Source: Roseococcus microcysteis
GTDB taxonomy: Bacteria; Pseudomonadota; Alphaproteobacteria; Acetobacterales; Acetobacteraceae
Assembly: GCF_014764365.1 (NCBI RefSeq)
Contig: NZ_CP061718.1
Span: forward strand, 2,496,501-2,560,500
Length of the DNA: 64,000 nucleotides
Direction of reading: 5' to 3'
Positions 19,146 to 27,746 of this stretch are shown one piece after another. The translations under genes and the position numbers were made by a program. How positions within the stretch are numbered: position 1 is the stretch's first letter; the number at the start of each line of letters is the position of its first letter. Under the pieces are notes generated by a model that did not search any database, was not told where the DNA came from, and was given only the letters and a program-made list of their open reading frames with translations.

Positions 19146-19727
19146 ATGCTCCTGCTCATCGACAACTATGACAGCTTCACCTTCAACCTCTACCACTTCC
19201 TCGGCGATCTGGGGGTGGAGGTGGTGGTGCGGCGCAATGACGCGCTGACCGTGCAGGACGTCTTCGCCATGCGGCCCGACGCGGTGGTGCTCTCGCCCGG
19301 CCCCTGCACGCCCAATGAGGCCGGCATCTGCCTGCCGCTCATCGCCGCCGCCGCCGAGGCGAAGCTGCCCCTGATGGGCGTCTGCCTCGGCCACCAGGCG
19401 ATCGGACAGGCCTTCGGCGGCGAGGTGATCCGCGCGCCCGAACCCGTGCATGGCAAGGTGTGGGAGGTGGAGCATGAGGGCCAGGACCTCTTCGCCGGCC
19501 TGCCCTCGCCGCTGCGCGCCACGCGCTATCATTCGCTGGTGGTGAAGCGGGAGACGCTGCCGGACAGCCTCGCCATCACGGCCGAGACGGCGGATGGGCT
19601 CATCATGGGCCTCGCCCACCGCGAACTGCCCATCCATGGCGTGCAGTTCCACCCGGAGAGCATCGCCTCCGAGCATGGCCACGGCATCCTGAAGAACTTC
19701 CTCGACCGGGCGCGCGTCGCGGCCTGA
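19146..19727 (+). CDS. trpG: Anthranilate/aminodeoxychorismate synthase glutamine amidotransferase subunit
   Basis: A 193-aa class I glutamine amidotransferase that supplies ammonia to TrpE or Pab[12 protein letters not shown] opens the protein; Cys80 is in [12 protein letters not shown], and His169/Glu171 are in GVQFHPESI. No trpE or pabB lies beside it, so it could serve either tryptophan or folate synthesis (trpG or pabA). The start at 19146 is chosen because the family begins there; the Shine-Dalgarno is weak. Its stop lies one base from the stop of the convergent gene on the other strand. Confidence 0.93.
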   Translation: MLLLIDNYDSFTFNLYHFLGDLGVEVVVRRNDALTVQDVFAMRPDAVVLSPGPCTPNEAGICLPLIAAAAEAKLPLMGVCLGHQAIGQAFGGEVIRAPEPVHGKVWEVEHEGQDLFAGLPSPLRATRYHSLVVKRETLPDSLAITAETADGLIMGLAHRELPIHGVQFHPESIASEHGHGILKNFLDRARVAA

Positions 19728-19728
19728 T

Positions 19729-20769
19729 TCACGGTTCGGGCGGCGCGCCCTCGGCGAAGAGGGCGCGGATGCGCGCGACCTGTGCCTCGTCCCAGCCCAG
19801 CTCCCGCACCGGGTCGAAGACCGCGCGGTCGGGCGTGTGGAGGATGTAGGCCATGGCCTCATTGGCCATCATCTCCTCCTGCGCGGTGTCATAGCCCTCG
19901 CGGCCCAGGAAGGCGCGGATGGCGGCCCGCTCCTGCTCCGTCATGCCGCGGTGCCAGACGGCCATCACATGCGCGGCGAACATGGGCAGGGTGAAGAACT
20001 GCCCATGCGCGAGTTCGTGCCGCAGGATGGCGGCGCGCAGTGCGGGGGAGACCTCGGGCCCCAGGCCCGGAATGGTCAGGATGGCGGCATCCCGCCCGGG
20101 GGCGAGGGATTGCACCAGCGCCACCTGCTCGCGCAGCCATTGCTCCCGCGGGTTCAGCGCGATGCCGTCACGCTCGGCCAGCGCGAACATCCGCGTGAGG
20201 TCCGAGGCGCGGTAATTGTGCCCGAAATAGTAGTCCGAGGGCGTGTTGCGGTCGGCGGCGATGGCGGCGGCCAGGGCCGTATCGTCCAGCACGCGGTCGC
20301 GCGGGGTGCGGGCCTTCTCGATCAGGGCGGCAGCGCGGTTCATCGCCGCCCCCTGGCTGGCCAGATCCGGGAAATCCAGCACGAAGACCAGCGGGTTGGC
20401 GTCCCAGCGGAACAGGGTGGGCCGGGTGGCGACATGGGCGGCGATCTCGGCCTGGCTGCGGCTCGGCGGCGCCAGGAGGGGAGGCGCCAAGGGAGCAGAC
20501 GCCTCCGGTGAGGGCGCCACGGCCGGGGGCGGCGCCAGCACCATGGGGGGCGGCGGCGCCGCCACGGGGGGTGCCATGGCCAGCGGGGCCTCCGGCGGCG
20601 GCCCCTCGCGCGGCCACCACCACAGCGCGGCCCCGCCCGCGACGAGGACCGCAAGGCCCAGCCCCGCCAGAATTGGCCCCGCCAAAGCCGGCCCGCGACG
20701 CGGCGGCGTGGCCTCTGACGCCGGAACCGCGCCCGGCCGGGCCAGCCGCACGGTGGCGTCATCATCCAT
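19729..20769 (-). CDS. Membrane-anchored putative zinc metallopeptidase with HELAH motif
   Basis: A 346-aa protein. Residues 1-30 are cytosolic and start MDDDATVRLARPG, followed by one membrane segment (about 29-51). A proline-rich linker (about 54-105) leads to a globular domain with RHELAHGQFF: HELAH is at 251-255, a HExxH-type zinc site, and EEMMANEAMA near 298-307 could give the third ligand. I do not recognise the family. It is the last gene of the left T6SS arm, 49 bp after ompA. The N-terminal TVRL peptide resembles Fha-binding phospho-threonine motifs (inference). Start 20769 follows a purine-rich AAGGGAGGG. Confidence 0.6.
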   Translation of the reverse strand: MDDDATVRLARPGAVPASEATPPRRGPALAGPILAGLGLAVLVAGGAALWWWPREGPPPEAPLAMAPPVAAPPPPMVLAPPPAVAPSPEASAPLAPPLLAPPSRSQAEIAAHVATRPTLFRWDANPLVFVLDFPDLASQGAAMNRAAALIEKARTPRDRVLDDTALAAAIAADRNTPSDYYFGHNYRASDLTRMFALAERDGIALNPREQWLREQVALVQSLAPGRDAAILTIPGLGPEVSPALRAAILRHELAHGQFFTLPMFAAHVMAVWHRGMTEQERAAIRAFLGREGYDTAQEEMMANEAMAYILHTPDRAVFDPVRELGWDEAQVARIRALFAEGAPPEP

Positions 20770-20818
20770 CGTGCCCTGCCCTCCCTTCCAGCGGGGGCCG
20801 CCCGACCCCTGCCGCACT

Positions 20819-21427
20819 CTACCCGCCCAGGTTGACGATCTGCACGCGCCGGTTGCGGGGTTCGGGGAAATTGTCGGGCGTCGGGATCAGCAGGCGGCTC
20901 TCGCCCATGCCCTGCGCGAGGAGGCGGTGCGGAGCGATCCCGAACTTCTCGATCAGGTGCTCGCGCACCGCCAGCGCGCGGCGTTCGCTGAGCATCTGGT
21001 TCATGCGGGCATCGCCTTCGGTGTCGGTGTGGCCCTCCACGCGGAAGCGGAAGGGCCGCAGCTCCTCACGGTTCAGCGCGCGGCCCAGCGCCGCCAGGGC
21101 GTCGGCGGCCTGGGGCGTGATGCGCGCGGACCCCGTGGGGAAGAAGACGGTCAGGTTGACCGAGGGGGGTTCGTCCGCCTCCTGCGCCTTGCCGACCTCG
21201 CCCTGGGGGGTGGCCGGGCCACCGCTGGTGGCGCCCTCGCTGCCCGGGCGGCCAGGCACGCGGATGCCCCGCGTCAGCCTTTCGATGATCTGGCGCTCCT
21301 CGGCATCAGGCGCGGAAGCGGGCGGCGCGGCGGCCGGCGGCGCGGGGATCGCGGGCGGCTGGGCCAGCGCGGCGAGGGGCAGCAATGCGCCACAGACCAG
21401 CAGCGCGGCGCGGAGGAAGGTGGGCAT
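20819..21427 (-). CDS. OmpA family protein
   Basis: A 202-aa exported protein. It has a Sec signal (about 1-22), then a Pro/Ala-rich linker, and a C-terminal OmpA peptidoglycan-binding domain with TVFFPTGSARITP, VEGHTDTEGDARMNQMLSERRA and PRNRRVQIV. It should bind the cell wall in the periplasm. In this position it may help anchor the T6SS envelope complex, but TssL also carries its own OmpA domain. ATG 21427 (second of two tandem ATGs) has GGAGG at the better spacing. A perfect 8-bp hairpin (21462-21487) lies upstream. Confidence 0.85.
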   Translation of the reverse strand: MPTFLRAALLVCGALLPLAALAQPPAIPAPPAAAPPASAPDAEERQIIERLTRGIRVPGRPGSEGATSGGPATPQGEVGKAQEADEPPSVNLTVFFPTGSARITPQAADALAALGRALNREELRPFRFRVEGHTDTEGDARMNQMLSERRALAVREHLIEKFGIAPHRLLAQGMGESRLLIPTPDNFPEPRNRRVQIVNLGG

Positions 21428-21461
21428 CATGGCCTCCTTTAATGGCCGGGCGGCTGATTCA

Positions 21462-21487
21462 CGGCTTCGGCGATCCCAGCGAAGCCG
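21462..21487. terminator. Hairpin between methyltransferase 1 and ompA
   Basis: CGGCTTCG (21462-21469) pairs with CGAAGCCG (21480-21487) around a 10-nt loop. A palindrome (TTCCGGCCGGAA, about 21503-21514) lies nearby. There is no T run. The hairpins may attenuate transcription from the tss operon into ompA or mark the ompA promoter region. Confidence 0.35.
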
Positions 21488-21562
21488 ATCAGACGCCAGC
21501 GTTTCCGGCCGGAAGCGTAGAGCGCCAGGGCGGGCAGGTGGAAGCGAAAGCGCAACGGCCGG

Positions 21563-23014
21563 TCAGCCGGCGGGAAGGATGCCGAAGCGCCGCCACAGGG
21601 GCAGCGCCTCGGCCAGCCTTTCGCGGATACGTGAAACCGCCACCAGCCGCGCCCCGCCGCCCAGCCCGGGCTGGAACCGTGTCAGCAGCGCCTCCGGGTT
21701 CGCCGCATCGCCCCCCGCCAGCAGCGCGCCGACCAAAGCGAGGTCCAGCGCCCCGGCCGGCACCCCGCCGGCGGCCACGGGCGAGGCCAGGGCGAAATGC
21801 CCCCTGCCCTCGCCCCCCGGCGCATGGAAGGCGGCGGCGGTGCGGTTGAAGCGCGTGGCGGCGGGTGCCATGGCGGGCGGGCGGAAGACGGGCAGGCAGA
21901 GGCCCGTATCCACCAGCAGCGCCAGCAATTCGGCCGGTTGCGGGCGCAGCGCCTCCGGCACCGCGGCGCGCAGCACGCCCAGCCGCGCCGGCCCCTCGGC
22001 CAGCCGCGCCGCGATGGGCGCCCAGGCGGCCTCGGGCAGCGCGGCCCTTCCCTCGGCGGTGCGCAGCGCGGGCGAGGCCGCGGGCGGCGCCTGCCAGGCG
22101 GCCAGCGGCAGCGCGTCCATGGCGGCCACAGGGTCCACCCGGCGCCGACCGCGCACGAAGAGGTCCGCGCGGAAAGCGCGGGCCAGCAGCAGGTCCTTGG
22201 CGAATTCCGTGCCCTCCAGCGGCGCCAGGGCGGCGCGCTGCGCGGGCGTGCCGGCCAGCGCCGGCAGGGCCTCCATCAGGTTGCAGCTGCCCAGGAATTC
22301 CAGCCGGGCCGGGGCCAGGGCGGCGGCGAGATCCTCGTGGAAGACGGGGCGCCAATGCGGCGTCAGGAATTCATGGGCGACAAAGCCGGGTTCCAGCACG
22401 CAGGGCTCGGCCAGCAGGCGCTCCAGCATGGGCGTGCGCGGCAGGTTCAGGCCGCCGGACCCGGCCAAGGCGCGCAGGCGGGACATGGCATGGAGGGCGG
22501 CCTCGGCGCTGGCCTCGCCGCCCGCCAGGTGCCGCAGCAGGCGTTGCAGCCCCGCCTCCGCCCCGGAGGCCGGCAGCGCATTGGTGCCGACATAGGCGAG
22601 CCCGCCCGGCTTCAGCCGCCGCGCGAGGAAGCGCACCACCCCCGCCCGCACCGCATCCGACACCCAGCCCCAGATTCCATGCGCCATGACCACGTCGCAT
22701 TCGGGCAGCCGGTCCAGCTCCGCGCCATCCAGCGCGGCGAGGTCCAGCTCCAGGAAATTCGCGTTGGCGAGGCCCGCGCGGGCGGCCAGCTGCCGCGCCT
22801 CCGCGATGGCGGCCGCGTCATGGTCCAGTCCGAACACCGTCCAGCCCGGATTGGCCGCGGCCAGCACCTGCGCCACATGCCCCCGCCCGCAGCCGAGGTC
22901 CACGACCACCATCCGCTCGCGCGGGGTCCAGGGGTGGCCGGCCATGGCGGCGACCAGGGCGAAATGCGCCGGGGTCTGCTGGGCCTGGAAGGCGATGGAA
23001 TAGGCGGCGCCCAT
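21563..23014 (-). CDS. Class I SAM-dependent methyltransferase with methyltransferase regulatory domain (copy 1)
   Basis: A 483-aa protein. The Rossmann methyltransferase domain has SAM motif I VVDLGCGRG (37-45) and the later motifs GLDHDAAAI and LKPGGLAYVG. It is followed by an all-helical region with HEFLTPHWRPVFHEDL, the pattern of the methyltransferase regulatory domain (PF10119). It is clearly paralogous to the next gene upstream, whose stop codon it overlaps as TGATG. The real start is the ATG at 23014; the longer frame is a shadow. The substrate is unknown. The position at the end of the tssA-G operon suggests a T6SS-linked role (inference). Confidence 0.82.
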   Translation of the reverse strand: MGAAYSIAFQAQQTPAHFALVAAMAGHPWTPRERMVVVDLGCGRGHVAQVLAAANPGWTVFGLDHDAAAIAEARQLAARAGLANANFLELDLAALDGAELDRLPECDVVMAHGIWGWVSDAVRAGVVRFLARRLKPGGLAYVGTNALPASGAEAGLQRLLRHLAGGEASAEAALHAMSRLRALAGSGGLNLPRTPMLERLLAEPCVLEPGFVAHEFLTPHWRPVFHEDLAAALAPARLEFLGSCNLMEALPALAGTPAQRAALAPLEGTEFAKDLLLARAFRADLFVRGRRRVDPVAAMDALPLAAWQAPPAASPALRTAEGRAALPEAAWAPIAARLAEGPARLGVLRAAVPEALRPQPAELLALLVDTGLCLPVFRPPAMAPAATRFNRTAAAFHAPGGEGRGHFALASPVAAGGVPAGALDLALVGALLAGGDAANPEALLTRFQPGLGGGARLVAVSRIRERLAEALPLWRRFGILPAG

Positions 23015-24495
23015 CAGCCCGGCAGCAGGCCCAGCCCGCGCCAGACGGGAATGCGCTCCGCCCGGATGCGGGTGATGAGGGTGGCGGCTTCCGCCTGGTC
23101 CTCGCCGTCCAGATGGGGCAGCAGCCGCGCGGCCAGGGCCTCGGGCGCGGCGTCCAGGATGTCGGGCTGCACGGCCAGCGCCATTTCCAGCCAGGCGCAG
23201 GGCAGCCCGCCCGCGATGGCGGAGGAGGCCAGGGCGAACTGCCCCTCCCGGTCCCCGCTGGCCAGCGTCGCGGCGAAGAGGGCGCGGTTGAAGCGCTGCG
23301 CCTCCTCCGTCACCTGCGGCTCGCGCAGCACGGGCACCACGAACCCCGTGCCCTGCAACACGGCCAGCAGCTCGGCCGGGTTGGGGCGGCGCTCCTCGGG
23401 CAGGTGGCGCAGGCGGTGCAGGCTTTGCGGCCCCTCGCGCAGGGCGGCGGCGATGGGCTGCCACATGGCGGGCACGAGTTCCGCCTCGCCCACCGGCACG
23501 GAGAGCTTGGGGCTTTCCTCCGGCAGGGCGCGGCAGGCGGCGATGACCAGGCGGTCCAGCGCCTCCACATGGTCGGTGCGGCGCAGCCCGCGGATGAAGA
23601 CGTCGCGGCGGAAGGCGCGCGGCAGGCAGAGATCCTTGATGAACTCCCGCGCCGGGCCGGGCGGCATGCCGTCATGCGTGGCGCGCTGCGCGGCGTCGAG
23701 CTGCAGGTCCGGCATGTTCTCGTGCAGCGTGGCGCTGCCCACGAATTCCAGCTTGGCGGGGGCCAGCGCGGCGCAGACATCCTCGTGGAAGGCCGGGCGC
23801 CAATGCGCGGTCAGGAATTCATGCGCGAGATAGGCGGTGTCCAGCCGCTGCTCCTTGTCCAGCAGGTAGCGCAGCATGGGCGTGGAGGGGAGCTGGGCGG
23901 GGTTGGTGGCGGCCAGCGCCCGCACCTGTTCCAGCGCCGCCTCCACCCGCGCGCGGGAGGAGCCGCGCGCCTGCCCCGCCAGGTGCATGAACAGGCGCTG
24001 CAAGGCCGCATCCGCGCCGAAGGCGGGCTGGACGTTGTAGCCGATATAGCACAGCCCGCCCGGCTTCAGCCGTCGCGCCAGCAGCCGCACGATGCCGGCC
24101 CGCACCGCATCGGCCACCCAGGTCCAGACGCCATGGATGGTGACGATGTCGAGTTCGGGCAGGCGGTCCATCTCGGCATCGGTCATCTCGGCCAGGTCGG
24201 CCTCGCAGAAGCCGGCATTGGCACAGCCGGCGGCATCGGCCAGCTCCTGCGCCTCTGCGATATGGGCCGGGTTGTAATCGAGCCCCAGCACATGCCAGCC
24301 CGGATTGGCGGCGGCCAGCACATTGACCGTCAGCCCCCGCCCGCAGCCGATGTCCAGCATGGCCATGCGCGGCTGGGGCGCCCAGACCACGCCGGCCATG
24401 GCGCAAACCATGGCGAGATGCCCCGGCGCCTGCGCGGGCTGGTAGGAGAAGGTGTAGGGGCTGTCGGCGACGTAGCCGTGGCTCCAGACGGTCAT
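23014..24495 (-). CDS. Class I SAM-dependent methyltransferase with methyltransferase regulatory domain (copy 2)
   Basis: A 493-aa paralogue of the neighbouring methyltransferase with the same plan: MLDIGCGRG at 46-54, GLDYNPAHI, LKPGGLCYIGYN and HEFLTAHWRPAFHEDV. The two differ throughout but align over their full length, which implies an old tandem duplication. It starts 13 bp after tssG on the same strand, so it is almost certainly in the tss operon. No signal peptide or membrane segment is visible, so it acts in the cytosol. A protein or small-molecule target cannot be named. Confidence 0.82.
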   Translation of the reverse strand: MTVWSHGYVADSPYTFSYQPAQAPGHLAMVCAMAGVVWAPQPRMAMLDIGCGRGLTVNVLAAANPGWHVLGLDYNPAHIAEAQELADAAGCANAGFCEADLAEMTDAEMDRLPELDIVTIHGVWTWVADAVRAGIVRLLARRLKPGGLCYIGYNVQPAFGADAALQRLFMHLAGQARGSSRARVEAALEQVRALAATNPAQLPSTPMLRYLLDKEQRLDTAYLAHEFLTAHWRPAFHEDVCAALAPAKLEFVGSATLHENMPDLQLDAAQRATHDGMPPGPAREFIKDLCLPRAFRRDVFIRGLRRTDHVEALDRLVIAACRALPEESPKLSVPVGEAELVPAMWQPIAAALREGPQSLHRLRHLPEERRPNPAELLAVLQGTGFVVPVLREPQVTEEAQRFNRALFAATLASGDREGQFALASSAIAGGLPCAWLEMALAVQPDILDAAPEALAARLLPHLDGEDQAEAATLITRIRAERIPVWRGLGLLPG

Positions 24496-24508
24496 GCGGC
24501 GGGCATCC

Positions 24509-25441
24509 TCACAGGGCGGGCGGGCGCAGCAGGGCGTCGCGGGCCACCGACCGGCGGGGCTTGGCACCCCCCATCCAGGAGGTGAGGCCAAGCCGCGCCC
24601 CCGCCCCCAGCTGGGCCTTCGGCACCGCCTCGGGCTTCAGCAGCGGGTTCAGCACGAATTCCTGCTCCGGCCCCACGAAGAGGCGCGTCAGCCCGCACAG
24701 CCGGTCGAACAGCGGCCGGCCGGGCAGCAGCTCGGCGAAGGCGGCGGCATCGAGCGGACCGAGGCGAATGATGAAGCGCGCCTGCGGGTCCCAGATCTGC
24801 GCGCCCGCTGTGGCGGAATCCCCCAGCGCGGCATGGGCCGCACCCAGGCGCGTCTGCTCGGTGGGCGGCAGGCGCAGCCAGCCGCCGGCGAATTCCACGA
24901 TCTCGACCTCCGTGCCCGCCTCCTCGGCCAGCATGGCGGCCAGCCGCGCCGCGCTGCGCGTGCGGGCGGCCAGATGCCCCGCATGGTAGCGCAGGCTGGG
25001 CGCGGGCACGGCCAGGCGCGCGCCCAGATGCGGCGTGCCGAGGCCGATCACGGCGTCCAGCGCGCGCGTCGCGGGCACGGGGTCGCGGGTGGGACGATAC
25101 TTGGCGCCGGCCTTCACCCACATGCCGGTGAAGCGCCGCGCCAGCAGGTCCAGGAACTGCGCCAGGGCGCGGTTGCGCGCCCGCAGCTCCGCCGCCGCCG
25201 TCGCGGTGTAGTGGCGCGGCAGCGTGCCCCCCGGCCCGATGAGGCCGAAGAGCGGCGTGGTCAGCGCGCCCGTCGCGGGGTCCGCCGCCGTCACCTCGCT
25301 GAGCGGCAAGGCGAGGCGCGGCTGGCTGGCGAAGGGCAGCTCCACCGGGTCCTGGCCGGGGGCGATGACGAAGGCCGCCTGGTCGAGGTCGAACAGCTCG
25401 GGGTCCTGGGCGAGAGCGTCCTTCGGCGGGCGTGCCGTCAC
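24509..25441 (-). CDS. tssG: Type VI secretion baseplate protein TssG
   Basis: A 310-aa baseplate wedge subunit that pairs with TssF. It starts at a GTG (25441) overlapping the tssF stop as GTGA. Family features: an early ELFDLDQAAFVIAP segment, FGLIGPGGTLPRHYT near residue 75, LLARRFTGMWVKA, LRYHAGHLAARTRS, and a late RPLFDRLCGLTRLFVG. Length is normal. The wider open frame extending to 26344 is a shadow of tssF. Confidence 0.92.
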   Translation of the reverse strand: MTARPPKDALAQDPELFDLDQAAFVIAPGQDPVELPFASQPRLALPLSEVTAADPATGALTTPLFGLIGPGGTLPRHYTATAAAELRARNRALAQFLDLLARRFTGMWVKAGAKYRPTRDPVPATRALDAVIGLGTPHLGARLAVPAPSLRYHAGHLAARTRSAARLAAMLAEEAGTEVEIVEFAGGWLRLPPTEQTRLGAAHAALGDSATAGAQIWDPQARFIIRLGPLDAAAFAELLPGRPLFDRLCGLTRLFVGPEQEFVLNPLLKPEAVPKAQLGAGARLGLTSWMGGAKPRRSVARDALLRPPAL

Positions 25442-27270
25442 AGCAGCACCCGCGTACCGCTGCGCGGCGGCCAGCTCGCCACCGGGTTCGCCCGCCCGCG
25501 CAGCAGGGCGCGGGTGCGGACGAAGCCGTTCACCGAGACCTGGAGCGCCAGGAACCGTTCCAGCACCGCCGCCAGCAGATAGAGGCCGCCGGTGTTCCAG
25601 GCCTGGGCCTCGAAGGTCAGCGCCACGTCCAGCCCGCGCGCGAAGACGCCCGGCCGCTGGCCCGGAATGCGCGCCAGCCCGCTGCCCGCCGTGACCGAGA
25701 CGAGGCCCGCGATGGCGCTGCGCGTCTCCGGCGTGTCGCGCAGATCGTGCAGGCGCAGCATCTCGCGCAGCGCCGCCGCCGCATCCGGCCCGCCCATCAC
25801 CGAGAGGTGGTTCAGGGCGAGGTGCGACACCAGCCGCCAGGCGCCCCGGTCCCGCAGGCGGGGCGGCAGCCGGGGCGTGGGGGCGTAGAGGCATTCCGCC
25901 ATCGGCTCCGCCGGGGCGGCGGGGTCGCTGATGCGCAATTTCGGCTGGCCGCCGCCGAAGGGCAGCAGCTCCGGCAGGTCGCGGTTGAGGCAGAGCCCCT
26001 CGATGGTCAGCACGCCATCGGCCGGGGCCTCGGGGTTGAAGCCGGGGTCGCAGAGCAGCAGCCGTGTCTCGGTGCCCCGCAGCGGCGCGGCGGCGGAACC
26101 GCGCGCGGCGACCCATTGCATCGGCGCGGCCTCGGCCTCCTCGCCCGCGTCGCGGGCCAGGCGCTGGAAGGGCAGCACCGTGCGGCGGCGGCCGTCGGGG
26201 CGGCTCTCGCGCACGCTTTCCACGCTGTAGAGCTCCAGCGCGGCCGTGCGCCGCACATCCGGGATGACCAGCCAGTCCGACTGGGTGCCGTCCATCGCGA
26301 TGGGCTCGCAGCGATGGGGGAAGAGGTTCACGATGGGCGTGCAATGCAGCGCCAGCGTCTCGGCCGCGACGATGCGCTCCAGCTCCGGCGCGGCGCGGCT
26401 GAGATAGAGGAAGACCTCCAGCCGGTCGCCCTGCTGGACGAGGCTGCGCGCCTCCAGCCCGCCGAGTTCGAGGTAGAGGAACTTTTCCGGATGCGCGAAA
26501 TACTCGGTCAGCAGCCGGTGGCCGTCGAAGGCGCGCTGCGGCCAGGGCAGCGCGGCCTCCTCGCGCTCGAACCCCACGGCGCGGAGCTGCGCGGGGTCCA
26601 GCAGGGTGGGCATCGCGTCATGGGGGCCATCGGCCAGCGCGACGCCGATGCAGGATGTGGCCAGCAATTCGTGCAGCGCGGCCGCGACCTGGTGGCTGCC
26701 GCGCAGATGCAGGCGCAGCCGGTCGAGCCCCGTCTCCGCGAAGCCCAAGCCCTCGGCGGTGGTCCGCAGCGTGATGCGCAGGCAGGCCGAAGCCCCCGGC
26801 GCGCGCGGGTTGGGCGGCGCCTCCAGCGGCAGGCCCATCAACCGCGCCGCCTCGATCCGCACGGGCCAGAGCGTCACGTCATGGCAGGTGAGGTAGCGCA
26901 GCACCTCGCCCCGCACCGGCTCCGTCTCGATGGGCGTGCCGCGCTTCACCAAAGCGGGGCCGCGCGCGTCGCGCTTGGGCGAGAGGCGCACCGTCGCCAT
27001 GCTGGGCACCGGCGCCAGCAGATGCGGCGAGAGCAGTTCCAGCAGCGCGTCGGTGATCTCGGGCAGCTCGTCATCCAGCCGCTGCTGCACGCGGCCGGCG
27101 AGGAAGGCGACACCTTCCAGCAGGCGCTCCACATGCGGGTCATCCACCGTGCCGTCGGTGGCGATGCGCAGCCGCCCGGCCGCCTTCTGGTTCGCCTGCG
27201 CGAATTCCCCGGCCAGCTTGCGCAGCGCCGCCAGTTCACGGTTGTAGAAGGGGAGAAGGCTTTCGCTCAT
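25438..27270 (-). CDS. tssF: Type VI secretion baseplate protein TssF
   Basis: A 610-aa baseplate subunit (VasA/ImpG). The N-terminus LLPFYNRELAALRKLAGEFAQ and DPHVERLLEGVAFL are family signatures. Others are the ELPEITDALLELLSPHL segment and, further on, a domain with ILPFQRLARDAGE. It forms the wedge with TssE, TssG and TssK around the VgrG spike. The ATG at 27270 overlaps the tssE stop (ATGA), and its own stop overlaps the tssG start, so the three are translationally coupled. Confidence 0.95.
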   Translation of the reverse strand: MSESLLPFYNRELAALRKLAGEFAQANQKAAGRLRIATDGTVDDPHVERLLEGVAFLAGRVQQRLDDELPEITDALLELLSPHLLAPVPSMATVRLSPKRDARGPALVKRGTPIETEPVRGEVLRYLTCHDVTLWPVRIEAARLMGLPLEAPPNPRAPGASACLRITLRTTAEGLGFAETGLDRLRLHLRGSHQVAAALHELLATSCIGVALADGPHDAMPTLLDPAQLRAVGFEREEAALPWPQRAFDGHRLLTEYFAHPEKFLYLELGGLEARSLVQQGDRLEVFLYLSRAAPELERIVAAETLALHCTPIVNLFPHRCEPIAMDGTQSDWLVIPDVRRTAALELYSVESVRESRPDGRRRTVLPFQRLARDAGEEAEAAPMQWVAARGSAAAPLRGTETRLLLCDPGFNPEAPADGVLTIEGLCLNRDLPELLPFGGGQPKLRISDPAAPAEPMAECLYAPTPRLPPRLRDRGAWRLVSHLALNHLSVMGGPDAAAALREMLRLHDLRDTPETRSAIAGLVSVTAGSGLARIPGQRPGVFARGLDVALTFEAQAWNTGGLYLLAAVLERFLALQVSVNGFVRTRALLRGRANPVASWPPRSGTRVLL

Positions 27271-27746
27271 CCGCGCTCGGCCACCCGGACCTCGTGGCTG
27301 ACGGCCTCGATCAGCGTCTCGAAGCTGATGGGCTCGGCGTGCAGCAGCGCGTCCACGCGCAGGCGCAGCGTGCGGTCCAGCTCATCACCGCCCTCGCGCA
27401 GCGTCACCTTCACCGCGTGCAGGCGCGGTTCGAAACGGCGGATCATGCGCTCCACCTCCAGCGCCAGCGCCTCGCGCCGCTCCGGCAGGGCGTAGCTGCC
27501 CGCCGTCGCGTCCGGGATGCCGTAGCCGAGCGGCGAGAGCGCGAGCTCGGGCGTCTGGGCCGGCAGCGGCCAGCGGCGGCGGCGCGCGTTGAGCAGCGCC
27601 TCCAAATCCCGCCGGACGGAAAGTCGCAGCCGGTCCATGGCTTCCGACAGCTTCAGGGGTTCCTCCTCGAGACGGTCGGGGCGGTCATCCATCAGCCGGT
27701 CCAGCAGCGGCAGGCGCAGGCGCTGGGGCGGGGCGCGGCCGCTCAT
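27267..27746 (-). CDS. tssE: Type VI secretion baseplate protein TssE (gp25-like)
   Basis: A 159-aa homologue of phage T4 gp25. It carries the LLDRLMDDRPDR opening, a middle RRDLEALLNARRR, LSPLGYGIPD and the late IRRFEPRLHAVKV with the conserved ERFEPRL-like core (here RRFEPRL). The start at 27746 overlaps the end of the upstream tagJ/impE gene as ATGA, and its stop overlaps the tssF start. The extra 37 residues of the longer frame are shadow sequence. Confidence 0.92.
   Translation of the reverse strand: MSGRAPPQRLRLPLLDRLMDDRPDRLEEEPLKLSEAMDRLRLSVRRDLEALLNARRRRWPLPAQTPELALSPLGYGIPDATAGSYALPERREALALEVERMIRRFEPRLHAVKVTLREGGDELDRTLRLRVDALLHAEPISFETLIEAVSHEVRVAERG

Noticed and set aside
19146-19727. 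trpG as part of a trp operon
   Set aside because: No trpE, trpD or trpC lies nearby; the flanking genes are DUF2207 and a convergent T6SS-arm gene.
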